DNA of 64,000 bases from Prorocentrum cordatum (lineage: Eukaryota; Sar; Dinophyceae; Prorocentrales; Prorocentraceae), in contig CAUYUJ010006569.1 in NCBI GenBank assembly GCA_963575745.1, positions 81,001 through 145,000 of the forward strand, written 5' to 3'. The notes beneath the pieces are model-generated. The model did no database searches. It was not told the origin of the DNA and saw only the letters and a program-made list of their open reading frames with translations. The translations under genes were made by a program, and so were the position numbers. This document shows positions 1-11,366 of this stretch, one piece after another (the stretch's first letter is position 1; each line of letters starts with the position of its first letter).

Positions 1-258
1 AGGGCCCGTCAACAAAGATCTGGCCTCGGAAACTCTCCGGGTGGTGGGGGGGTCAACGTGCCAATGAAAATCCGGAGTCCACTCGTCCATGCGCGCAGGA
101 GTAGGGATGCGATCTCCTGGGCGGGGCAGGGCCCCATGAATGAAGAGGAAGGGATTGTCGGCACCTTGAGGCGCAAATTCGGCGGCTCCGTCAAAGAACT
201 CACTGGAGGCGAGATCTCCGAACGTCGTCGCACTCAGGGCGCATCCAGTGCGGGGCGG

Positions 259-438
259 GACAATGACCACAACCACTGCTTCTTGTTTGCGCCGCCTTCC
301 AGCCGGCCGAAAAAGAAGCAATGGTTGTGGTCATTTCCCCGGTGCCAAGCTCAACGGAAACGACCGCAACCGCTGCTTTGTTGCTGCGGACTGGAAGGCG
401 GCATCAAAAGAAAAGCAGTGGCTGTGGTCGTTCTCGCG
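259..438. repeat. nested foldback (palindrome of palindromes)
   Basis: Four related ~36-40 bp segments lie in alternating orientation: forward 260-303, reverse 304-340, forward 356-393, reverse 391-437. Each forward copy carries a version of GACCACAACCACTGCTTC and each reverse copy its complement (for example GAAGCAATGGTTGTGGTC). The outer arms pair over about 42 bp with few mismatches and the two inner arms pair with each other around a ~15-bp centre (341-355). GC-rich flanks (GCGGGGCGGG on the left, CGCGCCCCG on the right) extend the symmetry a little. This resembles a foldback or MITE-type element or a strong hairpin RNA template. No coding capacity is visible. Confidence 0.75.
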
Positions 439-999
439 CCCCGAATCCAGAGCCGATGAAACATGCAGTCCGCGGGGGGGGCACGCCTCTCGCAACCTGC
501 TACGGGCAAACATCCGCGTCCACGCAGCCCCCCCAGCAGCGGCACGCAGCGCGCCCTTCTCCTAAGGCGCGGATCTCTTCGAGGCGAGACATGCACTGTC
601 CATGTCATAAGACAGACAGACGGTGAACAAAATGATGTTTGGCGCCGGCGTCCCTCTCCAGCTGCCTCAAGACCGCGCGTTTCAAGTGTGCCACGAGAAA
701 GCAGGGGGGGGGTGCGAGCGTTGCGCAAGTCACCCTGAAGGGATCAGAATATGGCATAGACCAACCTACCCCGGAGAGGGCCATAAGCATGGCCGAAATC
801 GGCCCAACACACAGTGCGCCACGAGGCGACGCTTCTAGCCTTGACAGCCTTCCAACGCCGCCGCAGCTTGCGGGGGCCGAAGCCATAGGCGCGAATCCTA
901 GCACGGGCGGCCCACGCCTCACGGTGCCAGCGGGCAACACAAGCCACTCGGGTGAGTCAGGTGGGGTCTTTCTCCAGGAGCAACAGAACCCTCGGGGGC

Positions 1000-2420
1000 C
1001 TCTGAGCAGCGGAGGGCTAGAGCACCGAGGCGAAAGATCTCCGAAAGCTCAGAAGCTCCTGGGGGGAGACCCCATAACATTCACACCCATAGTTGATGAT
1101 GGGGAGGGGGTCATCAATCCAAAGGCGACGGGCGCGACGGCCGATAGCGCGCCCCAAATTGGCAACTCGTGGAGCTCTAGCCTGCCCAGCGCGAAGACGG
1201 GACTTCGCTTCGGAGCTGCGCCCCAGGATTCTAAACGACCAACTTCCCTTGGACACCATCAATGCCTAGGTTGGGGAAGGGCCAGGAGCCAATGGGATTT
1301 TCGCCCATGCGCTCTTTAAGGCGCAAGCCAACTTGTCTGGACGCAGAAATAAAAACCGCTTTGTCGGGTGAGAGAGTGGCGCCAATAACACAGGTGGCCT
1401 CCTGCTCAGCGCCAATCACAGTGCCATCCACCGCCGCGGTATCCGACCCGACAGCCGAGATAGACGAGTTGTCGGTGTAAAGCTTGAAATCGACCCCTGG
1501 GGGCCAAACGATCTGGCCCAGGACTTCGACGCAGTTGATTCTGATCGTGGCGGTGGCTAGCGAACAGCCCGCAATGGCGCCAGACTCGGCAGAAGCAGCC
1601 GAGGAGAGCAGCCCATCCAAGGCCACATCTAACACTGGAGTAAGCAGCGATGGCAAGACGGGCAACTCCGAAGGGGAAACGAAGGCGAGCGCATCTATCC
1701 ACTAGAGGAGCAAGGCCGAGGGTCTCGTAGTACTTCGCGGAACCCCGCAACATATTCGCAGCGTGCTGGCCGTTAGCTACTCCCCCTTCCGAAGCTACCA
1801 ATTGTCCCCGCGCCGTGTCTCCCGCCCCCAACTTCCGAACCTCCAGCGAAATTAACCCCAGCGAACTCTTGCTCTGGTTAGATATCGGGCGCCTAGCTTG
1901 GGCCCAAATGCGGTAGAGCGAGCAGAACACTCCAGTCGGCCTGGCCCCAGTAGGGAAGCTCAGGGATAAGGCAGAGGACCGCGTCGGCAATCTGGCGAGA
2001 GAGCCGGTTCGAGACCTCCATAATGTTGAACAGCTTGAGAACACGCGAACTACAATTGTCGGGCAGCCTACCGACATGGCGCACGTGGAAGCCGCCATGG
2101 GCGAACGCGGAATTCATCTTGCAAAGCCCCCGCTGGAACAAACGAGGAAGCTGGAGTCGGTGGCGCCGGTGAAGACTTCCACAACTCCTGATACCTGCGG
2201 GCCTCGTGGCCCAACGCGCTTTGCGGGTCGCTGGCGCGCCGCCCATCGCGGGCGAGAGCTGCTCGGGCCTGCCAAGCAACGGGGGGTTTCAATCAACTTG
2301 TGGGCGTTCTTGGCACTCCGTTCAAAACCCAGCAATTCTAAGGCTCTCATCGGGCCCCTGCTGGACCAAATGATGGAGATCCGCAGCCCCGGGCCCAAGG
2401 CTGAGCACTTCCTGAACACG
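1000..2420 (-). pseudogene. LINE reverse transcriptase remnant
   Basis: RT-like segments lie in different frames. KYYETLGLAPLVDR (near 1,735) fits the region around motif A. IAGCSLATATIRI is motif B-like. DFKLYTDNSSISAVG (about 1,460-1,500) sits at motif C, with YTDN in place of the catalytic YxDD. GATLSPDKAVFISAS is motif D-like. Downstream, in another frame, YGCECYGVSPQELLSFR (about 1,035-1,090) resembles the post-RT region of dinoflagellate LINEs. Loss of the second catalytic Asp and repeated frameshifts make it a relic. Confidence 0.6.
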
Positions 2421-2751
2421 GGGCGCGTCGACAGCCAGCTTCAGAGCCGAATCGACTAGGTGGCGACGAGGGGGCCCATGACGCAGGACGGCGGTTGAGA
2501 TGGCAAAGCCAATCGAGATAGATGGCTGCAGGCCTTGGTGCGACGGGCATTGGGTGGCAACTGGAAGCGCCAGCACAACCTTCCAAGGCCACCTGGCGGC
2601 CGTGAGACAGGGGTGCCTGGGGCCCTGGACATCCCGAGCGTGAACAGGTTGTCAGACCACGCGGGGGGGGGTCGGAACGAGTGCCCCCGACGGGGAGGTC
2701 AACTCCCGCCACTTCCGCAACCTCCTGCTCAGCTTCCGCAGTCCAGAGGGA

Positions 2752-3792
2752 TTAAGACGAGAAGAGGAAATATTGAGTGGAGACCCCATCCCCAGCGAGG
2801 GCAGCATCGAGGGCTCGATCAAGCGAGTCCCGAATCTTATCGTGCAAGGGGGGCGTGCCAGTTGGTCCTCTCGTCCGATCAGCAGGGATCTTGGGGGGCC
2901 CAGCCACGGCCGCGGCCATCGGGTTCCCGGTTTGAAGCCAGAGGGTGAGCCTGATCGGCCAATGCGGGGAGATCTCGGCACCGTGCAGATCATCCGCTCG
3001 AGAGACCGCCTGCGCGGCACTGCTGAGGCCGCGGCTACAGAAGAGAAGTTGTTCCATCTCCAACCCGCCAGCGGTCCGACACGCGCCGGCACAGTCGGGG
3101 AAGACGAGACGCCCGCCGGATTCCATAGAGAAGCCGCGGTCGTGGAGCGCGGACGGCGGCGCGTTGAAGTCGCAGCCCAGCATCCACGAAAGGGAGGCGG
3201 CGCCAACTGCAGCGCCAGCCCCCGCAAGCACATGAAGTGTAGACTCAGACATGCCCTGGCCTTCATAAAGGTAAATCGATGCTAAGCACACATCGATGCC
3301 ACCTGGGATACAGACTATACCTGAAATCAGCCGATTCGGTTCGTGATCGAGAAGGCCCATGTTCTCCTGAGACCCAGGAAGGTTCTCGCGAAGATCGCCA
3401 CCCCGCCGTGAGACCCCTGCCCTTCCCCAGGAGACGCTGGACCCTAGAAGGGCCGCCACCCTCTGCGCGTGGACAATTGGCTGGCCTCGTTGAAGCGATC
3501 GGGGGAAACCAAGTGATGCTCTTGCATCAACACTATATGAGCAGTAGTGCCAAATAAAAATGTTTCCCGACATTCTGACTATTTCGACCGAAAGCGCTAA
3601 ATAATCCCTAGGCCCGCCAGAAGATCGCGGACGGGGGTGTCGAAGGAGGTGAGAGGACGGGAAACTGGCGAGGCTCCGGAAAGGGCCCCAAGGATGCATG
3701 GAGCCGAGGCCTTGACCCAGTGAAATCGCTGCCAAAACTTTGTGACACCACAGGCGAGCGAAGCCCATGGGCCACTGCCACGAAGTGAGCAC
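2752..3792 (-). pseudogene. LINE endonuclease (exonuclease-endonuclease-phosphatase fold) remnant
   Basis: A 346-residue open frame. Around residues 160-275 it resembles the EEP/APE endonuclease of LINEs: a hydrophobic strand (IDVCLASIYLYEG), then WMLGCDFNAPPSAL (catalytic Asp-Phe-Asn at residues 208-210), and finally ISPHWPIRL where the family normally has S-D-H. The usual Asp of that last motif is replaced by Pro, so the enzyme would be inactive. The first ~100 residues have no recognisable signature. It lies between the ORF1 and RT remnants, as expected. Confidence 0.6.
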
Positions 3793-4940
3793 CCCCCCTC
3801 AAGCGCCGGCGACAGGCTTGGCGCCGGCGGGGGGGGGGGGGGGGCAGGATTAGCGTCGTCTGCGCGGAGCTTGGCCTTGGCTGCATGAACCTCGGCATCT
3901 GCAGACGCATAAGCCGATGCCGTAGACGGGGCAGCGGGCGCCGAGGGCGCGGGCGCATCTGTCGGCGCGGCAGCGGGCGGGGCTCCACCAGCCTCTGGCC
4001 CACTGGCTCACTGGTGGGGGGCGCAGCAGCCTGGGCCGCCGCTGGGGCAGCAGCCGCAGCGCCGTCGACGCCCGCGCCTGCGCGCCGCTTCTTAGTGAGC
4101 CGAGAAAGAAATTGAGCGTGATCTTCGCGAGCCCGGCGAGCCTCGGCCGCAACTTCGCCGAACAAGGACTGCGCGACGGCCTTGGGCTCCGTCTGGGGCT
4201 GCAGCAAGCGCCTGTCAGCCTCCTCCTGCGCCTCTGACGAAAAGTCGCACTCCTCACTGTCGAGCTTGCCGAACGACCCCAAGAAGATCGGGAGCTCGAT
4301 GGCCGTGCGGTCGAGGATGGAGTCGATCGAGATGACCGCTGGCGACGCAGTCGCCCGATCGGCGGCCGCTGCGGGTGGCGGCGCAACCCTCTGGTGGAGG
4401 TCCCGCGCGAGCTGGGCTCTCGCCTTCGGCGGCGCCGAGCTCCTCGGAGACCTGAGCGACCCGCTCACGCTGCTGAGAAAGCTGCTGATCCAGCCAATTG
4501 TAGCCGGGCGCTGCCTTCTCCAATTTGCTCTCAAGCCCGCAAGCCTGCTGGAAAGCGCCGCTGATCTGGCGGGAAGCGATGATCTTCATGTAAGCCGAGG
4601 AAGAGCCGACGTCACCCCAGCTTGGATCCTCCAGCGACGCGTCGGCTGAGACGCTTGGCAGAGCTGGGATCGCACCCTTGGGCCCCATGAGCTGAGGCCC
4701 AGGGAGACAGGGGAAAGCAGGCCCAGCGGCGTCAGCACCAGCGTGGCCGTCGCAAACGAAAGTATCGTTCGTGTAGACCGTGTCATACCATGTCCAGTCG
4801 CGACCCCACCCTCCCCACGAGGAAGCGGGGGGCTGAGACGGTGTTGGGCTCTCCGCGGAGCGCTTGGCATGGCAAATCTTACACCAATGCCACGTAGCAC
4901 CGTTGCGGCGGCACCCGCAGGAGCTACTGGTCCATAGCTT
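3608..4940 (-). pseudogene. LINE ORF1-like remnant with zinc finger
   Basis: One frame is open from about 4,940 to 4,254, and a second frame continues from about 4,400 to 3,608, implying one frameshift near 4,400. The N-terminal part has CGCRRNGATWHWCKIC (4,872-4,920), a CxC-x9-CxxC cluster that could bind zinc or nucleic acid. Next is a W/Y-rich stretch, then a helix-rich segment with LSQQRERVAQVSEEL, and an E/R-rich helical segment ending in LTKKRRAG (about 4,080). An alanine/proline/arginine-rich tail follows. Small nucleic-acid-binding ORF1 proteins with a zinc finger and coiled coil are known in LINEs. Assignment is by position and composition. Confidence 0.5.
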
Positions 4941-4968
4941 AGCACTGCTGCCACTGTGCAGCGCGGAA

Positions 4969-5195
4969 GGAGGAGGAGGAGGAGGAGGAGGAGGAGGAGG
5001 AGGAGGAGGAGGAGGAGGAGGAGGAGGAGGAGGAAGAAGAGGAGGAGGAGGAGGAGGAGGAGGAGGAGGGAGGAGAGGAGAAGGAGGAGGAGGAGGAGGA
5101 GGGGGGAGAAGGAGGAGGAGGAGGATGAGGAGAAGGAGGAGGAGAAGGAGGATGAGGAGGAGGAGGAGGAGGAGGGGCGGCGGAGGGTAGAGGGA
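4969..5195 (+). repeat. (GGA)n microsatellite
   Basis: About 225 bp of GGA/AGG triplets with interruptions (AAG, ATG) toward the right end. It directly adjoins the 5' end of the minus-strand LINE. Long open frames over it (Gly, Arg/Glu or Ser/Pro runs) are artefacts of the triplet period. Confidence 0.95.
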
Positions 5196-5639
5196 GGAGG
5201 GGGAGAATCGGAAAGCGAAGCCGTCGTCTTTTTTCCGTTCGGGGATATCCCCCCCGATCGCTCGCTAGGATCCCCGACCCAAGTTTGAGGAACGGCCCAA
5301 AGACCAGAGCCCCTCCTGAATCCAAAGTAGTCACAAGTTCAGCGCCTTGGCTGAAGGACATGCCAGGGGCAGCGAGACAGACCAACCCAAACCACGCTCG
5401 CGAGGAGCCCTGGTCACGTCACAACAATCATGGGCACAAGTGCGCATCGACTGGAAGAAGCGGGTAGAGCCATGAACTAGGAAGGCGCCGAAAGTAGATC
5501 GGGCTTCCGCCCGCCCCCCAAAGCCTAAAGGGGAAGGACGAGGGGAAACCACTCGATGACTGAAATAGGAAGGCGCCTGCAGTAGATTGGAATATCGGAA
5601 TCTAAAGGAGCACCTACTTTCAACGACCGATGGGTAGGG

Positions 5640-5787
5640 CAGAAGGCCAACTACAGGAGAAGGAGGGAGGGGGAGAGAGGGAAGGGAGAGGATCGAGGAA
5701 TGAGGGAGGAGAAGGGATCCCCTCAGAGCTGGTCTGTGGGAAGGGGCCCGTCGCAGGCTGTGCGACCGAGGACGCACTGAAGATATG

Positions 5788-5820
<33 letters not shown>

Positions 5821-6165
5821 CCGAGCGGGGACGGCTCCTGATCCGCATGCCAGGCGCAAATCCCGCATTCAAGATCGCCTGCGCCGAGGAGGATGAGGAG
5901 CAGCATGAGGAGAAGCATCAGGATGATGAGGAGGAGAGAAAAGAGGAGGAGATGCACGAGGATGAGCAGCATGAGGAAACGAGCTCTGGAGGTCAACGAA
6001 GGCTGCTGGGGACAAAACAGAGGCCCGGCATGTTCGAAAACCTAGTCCCTAGACCACCCAAAACGGGATGAGTGCGGACGAGGAGGGCGGAGGAGGAGGA
6101 GGAGGAGGAGTGCGGACGAGGAGGAGAATGATAAGGAAGAGGAGGATGAGGATGAGGAGTACCAG
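5640..6165 (+). repeat. purine-rich region with (GA)n and (GAGGAT)n-like tracts
   Basis: GGGAGAG runs at 5,650-5,710, a (GA)n tract at 5,788-5,820, GAGGATGAG-type repeats at 5,885-5,975, and GGA/GACGAGG runs at 6,065-6,165. Between them at 5,200-5,640 and 5,975-6,065 is anonymous sequence with no frame I can support. Confidence 0.8.
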
Positions 6166-6318
6166 TGCAAACACAAGACTCATCAACGATATTGGAATAA
6201 ACCATCCCTCCCAACTCTATCGTTACAGGCCCCCACAGGGATTCATTTCCACTGGGGGAAGTCAGCCGTTGGAAAATAACTGATGGAAGATCCTGAAGCG
6301 TGCCAACAGACCATGCTC

Positions 6319-6412
6319 GGGACTTCAACGCAACGAATCAACCTGACTGTTTCGTCTCAACGATTTTGAATCGTGCAAGTGGGACTTCAACACCACGACT
6401 CAACTTAACTGT
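6319..6412 (+). repeat. two-copy 62-bp repeat
   Basis: GGGACTTCAACGCAACGAAT at 6,319 recurs as GGGACTTCAACACCACGACT at 6,381, each followed by a TCAAC..AACTGT-type sequence. The second copy is incomplete. The rest of 6,165-6,500 shows nothing recognisable. Confidence 0.55.
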
Positions 6413-6499
6413 AGCGGCTGGACACTCCTGAACCGCTCCCGAACACCATTTCTGCTACGCTAACCCTGGGACCCCGTGAAACTCTGGCAGATCTTCAAG

Positions 6500-6960
6500 A
6501 CGAGTGTGCGCGGCGCAAGGCGAGGGCCACATTTTGAAAACGACCCGCCCTCAATCTATGACACTCTTGCAGATGATTAAAACGAGTTTGCGCGGCGCTA
6601 ACGCGAGGACAACATTTTGAAAACGCCCCGCCCTCATTCCGTGAACCTTCTGCAAAATGTTGAACCGAATGCGCGTGGCGCTAAAGCGAGAACCATATGT
6701 TGAAAACCACCCGCCTTCACTCCGTTACATGTTTGAAAAAGACCAGAGTGCGCGGCGATAAGGCGTGAACCACATGTTAAAAGAAACCGCCCTCGATCCG
6801 TACAACTTTTACTACTGTTTAACACATGTGCGGGGCGCTAACGCGAGAGTCACATGTTGAAAACTGTCCGCCCTCAATCCGTGAAAATCATGCAGGTTGT
6901 TTAAACAACAATGCGCGGCGCTAAAGCGAAAACTACATTTTGGAAGCGAACCTCCACCTG
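6500..6960 (+). repeat. ~81-bp minisatellite, about six diverged copies
   Basis: The block GCGCGGCGCTAACGCGA (with variants) starts at 6,508, 6,590, 6,671, 6,750, 6,830 and 6,913, giving periods of 79 to 83 bp. Each copy continues with an ACATTTTGAAAAC-type box, then CCGCCCTCAATCCGTGAAA, then a variable AT-richer stretch. Conserved boxes alternate with variable ones. No ORF spans it. Confidence 0.85.
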
Positions 6961-7109
6961 TGAAATCGTTATACCACTTCTGAAGTTTCAGGATCACAAG
7001 TGGTAAAGAAGTCTCAAACGAAACGCCCGGCCCGCTCTTCCGACTGGCCTCAGGGTGCGACAGGGAGGTATTATTCATAGGGAGAAGGAATGGCAGGAAA
7101 ACAATGTTT

Positions 7110-7205
7110 GACATCTTGTGGTTACACGTGGAGGGGGCGAGAGATCCTTCGGACAACTTCAGGGGAGCAGGGAAAGTAGTATTCCTATGATCGTCTTGTG
7201 GAGGA
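7110..7205 (-). repeat. R3 dispersed repeat, short inverted copy
   Basis: The reverse complement of 7,120-7,205 closely matches 48,845-48,935: an AAGACGATCATA start, a TACT..CTCCCT run, GAAGTTGTCCGAA, and CTCTCGCCCCCTCC. This is a partial minus-strand copy of the R3 family described at 21,530 and 41,345. Confidence 0.75.
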
Positions 7206-7500
7206 GGAGGAAGACGACGAGAGAGAAGGAGGAGGAGGGCGAGGATGAGGGGGAGGAGGAGGGAGAGGAGAAGGGAAAGAGGGAGGAGGAGGGAGAGGAG
7301 AAGGGGAAGGGGATCGGGGAGGGAGGAGGAGGAGAAGAAGAGCGGACGAGGAGGAGGGTGGACGATGGAGCAGGATCAGGTGGGCGGACGAGGAGTGCGA
7401 GGAGGAGAGGGAGAGCGGACGAGGTGGGCGGCGGAGGAGAGCGGAAAACGAGGAGGGCGGAGGAGGAGGGCGGAGGAGGAGGAAGAGGAGGAGGACGGAC
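7198..7500 (+). repeat. purine-rich GGA/GAGGAC tract
   Basis: Imperfect GGA and CGGACGAGG repeats over about 300 bp. Both strands stay open but encode only Arg/Glu/Gly or Ser/Pro runs. Confidence 0.9.
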
Positions 7501-7754
7501 TCCCCCTCCTCATCTGTCATCCTCCCCAGCACTCTCCCCCTGAAAAGCCCAGCTGGGGCGCCTCGACGATCCGACGACCTCTGAAGCGAAAGCCGGAACT
7601 GGCAGACAAGAAACATGCCCTTGCGGAAACGGGTCCTGGGCCCTCGTCGTGAACAGAGTTTTCGTCACCACCTCCCCTGACTCTCCACCTTCCACTCCTT
7701 CCAACGAGCAGGTGGCTGGTTTTTCTCGAGGGGCAACACATGGCATAATTAGAC

Positions 7755-7860
7755 GCAAACTTTCGGAGCTCCGTGCGGATTTCTCCAATCGGCGCTGGAC
7801 ACCCCTCCCTGGCGTGCGGTGCGCTCCAGATGCGGCGCCGGAGGCGCCGCCAAGGGGGTT
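7755..7860 (+). repeat. R2 dispersed repeat
   Basis: The core TCGGAGCTCCGTGCGGATTT followed by an AATCGGCGCTGG box and GGTGCGCTCCAGATG. A closely matching copy lies inverted at about 56,165-56,270 and a partial copy at 53,380-53,412. The rest of 7,500-8,300 holds no frame I can support. Confidence 0.65.
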
Positions 7861-8308
7861 CGTCGCCGTTCCCAGAACTGCGCGCGAGCTCCGAAAGTTT
7901 GTGATGATGATCATGCCGTTCTTTGGGGAAACGAAAAGGTACTGATACCGCTGCTTCCCGGACCTCTCCCGGGGTGCGTTCTGACCAGGATTTCGAGGCC
8001 AATCCAGCGGTGGCGGCGAAGGCCCCCCAGAAGGTCGCAAAAAGGAAGACGGCCGAAGGGTAGCGGTTATGGGTACCTTTTCCTCCTCTGATGCTTTGCC
8101 CCTCGAGCGAATGACTAAATCGGCCACTCCCTGGTCGGAAAGCGTGGGAGGTGGAGAGTCGGGCCTTCCGTCACGACAGGCGTCCCTCCTCCAAAAACCG
8201 ACCTTTTCGGGCGTCTTCGTCGCTCCGAACGGCCGCCCGAGACCCGAGCTGCGGCCCGAGAGCCGGACCCTCCGCGACGTGGAACACACGAGAGAGCGGG
8301 CGGCTCCC

Positions 8309-8348
8309 CGGAACCCCGACGTCATGGATTCTTTCACAGCGTCGACCC

Positions 8349-8380
<32 letters not shown>
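8309..8380 (+). repeat. partial R1 repeat fused to (AG)n at the array edge
   Basis: GACGTCATGGATTCTTTCAC and GTCGACCCCCAGAG match the R1 hairpin family (compare 37,755). The match runs into (AG)n at 8,351-8,380, which directly joins the first base of the tandem-array spacer. It marks the left breakpoint of the array. Confidence 0.65.
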
Positions 8381-8381
<1 letters not shown>

Positions 8382-9082
8382 ATGCTACGCATGGAATGAA
8401 TTGAATAGAAGATGAGGTGTTGGATCCGTGAGTGGATCAGCCTAGACAGTATGATGGTCAGAGGCTTTGATGCCTCCATTGATTGTGGGTCGGCTATGAT
8501 GCCAACCAATGCCCACCCCGTCCCGTCTCCAGGGATTTCGCATCCCCCTTTGATGGCAGGATGGGGAGACGGTCCGCCGCCCCCGGCACTGCACGTACTG
8601 TGCCGGGTTCGTGGGGATTTTGTTGAATTCAATGAGTGTCCCCTCCCTCCCCTCCCCGCCCCTCTACCTCCGCGCCTGGTCCTGTAAGTGGGAAGCCAAG
8701 TAACGTATACACCGTTTTGTCTCCGGGTCCCGGTGACGATCACAACCTGCAGAAGGGAAGTTAGCAAAATGGTCCCCCTTTTCGGACGGTCGGCGGCCGG
8801 TCAGGATGCAAGTGTGCGGAGCTTGCTGTAGAAGGCGGTGGTGGAGGACATCAGGAAGGGTGCGGTGAGAGCAATGCCCATGCGAATGAGTGCAAACATG
8901 CATGGCCATACGAAGACACTCTCGGCGTACACGCTGTGGAGGGCATGGCGGACCAATGCCAGAGAGGTGATGTTGCAAAATCGGATCTCAGGGGTTCTGG
9001 AAATGCATGGCATCCCGTCGTCGTGCAGATCCCAAAAACCACCGCTTGCGCGGTGCGCTCCTGCGCATGTACGGGAAGATAG

Positions 9083-10646
9083 TCAAATCTCTGTCGAGCG
9101 CGTCTTGGCCATGATGGCCGCCAGGAGCTGCGACAAGTCCCCCAGTCGCTTCTCGTCGAAGCGAACGCCGAGCTCGGACGCCTTGTCCTTGAAGACCGCG
9201 AGGACCTTCGGGTCTGGCTTCTTCGACCGGCCCTTGGGCGCCACGATGGCATCGAGCGCCTTGCGGTAGACTGCGAAGCGTTGCCGATCCGACGCTGGGG
9301 AGTCCTCCGTCGGCACGGCCTCGTCCATGGCCCAGTCGATAGTCTTGGTGTTCCTGGCCTGGTGCATGCGGTCAGGCTTGAACTTTTTGATGTCGTCGAG
9401 CGTGTACTGGGTGACCGTCTTCTGGGATGCCCGACCCCCTCCTGAGAGTGCCCGGAGCGTGTGAGCCGACGCAGGCTGCGCCTCAGGGATCGCCTCCGTA
9501 GCCTCGACATGCGCCTGGCCCTGGTCCGCAAGAAGGGCGGCGACCGTGTGGGTCATGTTGGACAGGCACTCGCCTGACGTGGACTGCTCGGCTCGTTTGC
9601 ACGGGCTCTGGGTCGAGATCCAAGCTAGGAAGACCGAGAAGGAGAAGGTGTCCGAGTCGAGGGGCACGAACGGCACAATCTTTTGCAGGTTGCGCCTGGC
9701 TTGCGCCCGCATGATGTAGGGGCAATACTCTTCGGCGTTCTGGGAGATCTCCCTCCGGGTCTTGGCGGTGCACAAGGAGATGCACCTACGCATCATCTCG
9801 GCGTTGCATTTCTTGCGCTCATTGATGAAGTCCTCCGTGCCGAACGGGAGGTCGGGCTTGTAGTCGGGGGGGAGGGCGTAAGCCGTCTCCAGAAGCTTAG
9901 ATGCAACGGCGCCCCCCGAGAAGAGTAGCTCGCGGACCTCAATGTCGGACAGCTTTTGGATGGCACTCTTGGCGGCCTGCACCCCGCTCTCCGGCGCGCC
10001 GACGTGGTTGGGTGGGTAGGCCTGGCCTTGCCCGTGGTCCCTGGTGGCTGGGAGGTCGCGGGGGCCACGGGGGTCCTGTTCCCGGCGCGGAGCCCGATCG
10101 AAGTACTGGGCACCGTGGTTGAGGATATACTGCATGGCGGGATAGGCCCCGATCAGGTGGGGCGACCCGCGCCGCCGGCGATGCCTTCGGTGTCGCCCGT
10201 GCGCCATTACTGGGGGCATCCCGATCGGCGAGGCAGGCGGTGGTTCCTGGGAGTCCGGGCTTTTGCGCAGGGCAGCCCGGGGAGGTGTCGCCCCTGGCAT
10301 ATGGAAGGATTATCCGGCGGTAGCCTCGCACAGTTAGGGGAGAGCAGGCGGTTCTGGTGAGAGGGGTGGGTGGGTGCCCCTGGTGGACACCCCGTGGTCC
10401 GCGGCAGGAGCCTTGTGATGGTCACGGCCCTGGACCTGGACCTAGACCTTCTTGATGGTAGCGGCCCCATTCCCCGCCCCGGGCCTGCGATGGGTCCCGT
10501 GCGATGGGTTTGGACCGACCTCTGATTGGTCACGGCCCGACCTTGGCACTATGATGGAAGGTTTTGGTCGCGGTAGGGTCGTCACGGTAGCCCTTGGGGT
10601 CGAAGTCGCCCTTCGCCTGACGCTGCCCATGTCCACGGTCCGCCAT
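9083..10646 (-). pseudogene. array copy 1, RS/zinc-knuckle protein gene, frame broken near N-terminus
   Basis: Equivalent to the intact copy at 11,649-13,181. The C-terminal ~390 residues are open (9,083-10,300) and almost identical. Upstream, the part encoding the RS region and the CCHC knuckle is disrupted: about 28 extra bases replace the stretch between the second Cys and the His, so the knuckle is lost, and several single-base indels shift the frame between 10,300 and 10,646. The corresponding start codon is at 10,646. Either a decayed copy or a poorly resolved consensus. Confidence 0.7.
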
Positions 10647-11366
10647 GCTGCAAGCGAGTCTCCTGCGGCGCCGCTCGGGGGGGGTCCTGCGAGCGAGGTA
10701 AGTCGGAAACCTGTACCCTTGGGCAGAAGAGGCGGCGGAGAGGGGACGCGGGAGGGGAGGGAGAGAAGGGCGACAAGAGGGGAGAAACAGAAACAGGCGG
10801 GGGCTGAGACGAAGGAACGAAGCACGAGGCAGGAGCAACGAGCCTCCCATTCCCTTGAATTCAATGGAGGTTGTTCTATGAAGTCTATGACAGGCACTGG
10901 GCGGCCGGCAGGAGGACTGAGTCCCGTTTCACGGCAATCAGGGAGAGCATGCTACGCATGGAATGAATTGAATAGAAGATGAGGTGTTGGATCCGTGAGT
11001 GGATCAGCCTAGACAGTATGATGGTCAGAGGCTTTGATGCCTCCATTGATTGTGGGTCGGCTATGATGCCAACCAATGCCCACCCCGTCCCGTCTCCAGG
11101 GACTTCGCATCCCCCTTTGATGGCAGGATGGGGAAACGGTCCACCGCCCCCGGCACTGCACGTACTGTGCCGGGTTCGTGGGGATTTGTTGAATTCTATG
11201 AGTGTCCCCTCCCTCCCCTCCCCGCCCCTCTACCTCCGCGCCTGGTCCTGTAAGTGGGAAGCCAAGTCACGTATACACCGTTTTGTCTCCGGGTCCCGGT
11301 GACGATCACAACCTGCTGAAGGGAAGTTAGCAAAATGGTCCCCCTTTTCGGACGGTCGGCGGCCGG

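Larger units (their letters stand above)
600..4957 (-). mobile_element. decayed non-LTR retrotransposon (ORF1 + EN + RT remnants)
   Basis: Read on the minus strand, successive broken frames give, in order, a zinc-finger and coiled-coil-like ORF1 region, an endonuclease-like domain with a CDFNAPPSAL motif, and RT fragments with motif A-, B- and C-like segments. This is the usual order of an APE-type LINE. The frame changes many times, so the copy is dead. The sense-strand 5' end abuts a (TCC)n tract (GGA on the plus strand from about 4,969). The 3' end is placed near 600 only because recognisable RT-downstream sequence fades there. Confidence 0.75.

Noticed and set aside
639-1319. 226-codon plus-strand frame
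   Set aside because: Antisense to the decayed LINE RT remnant and without motifs.
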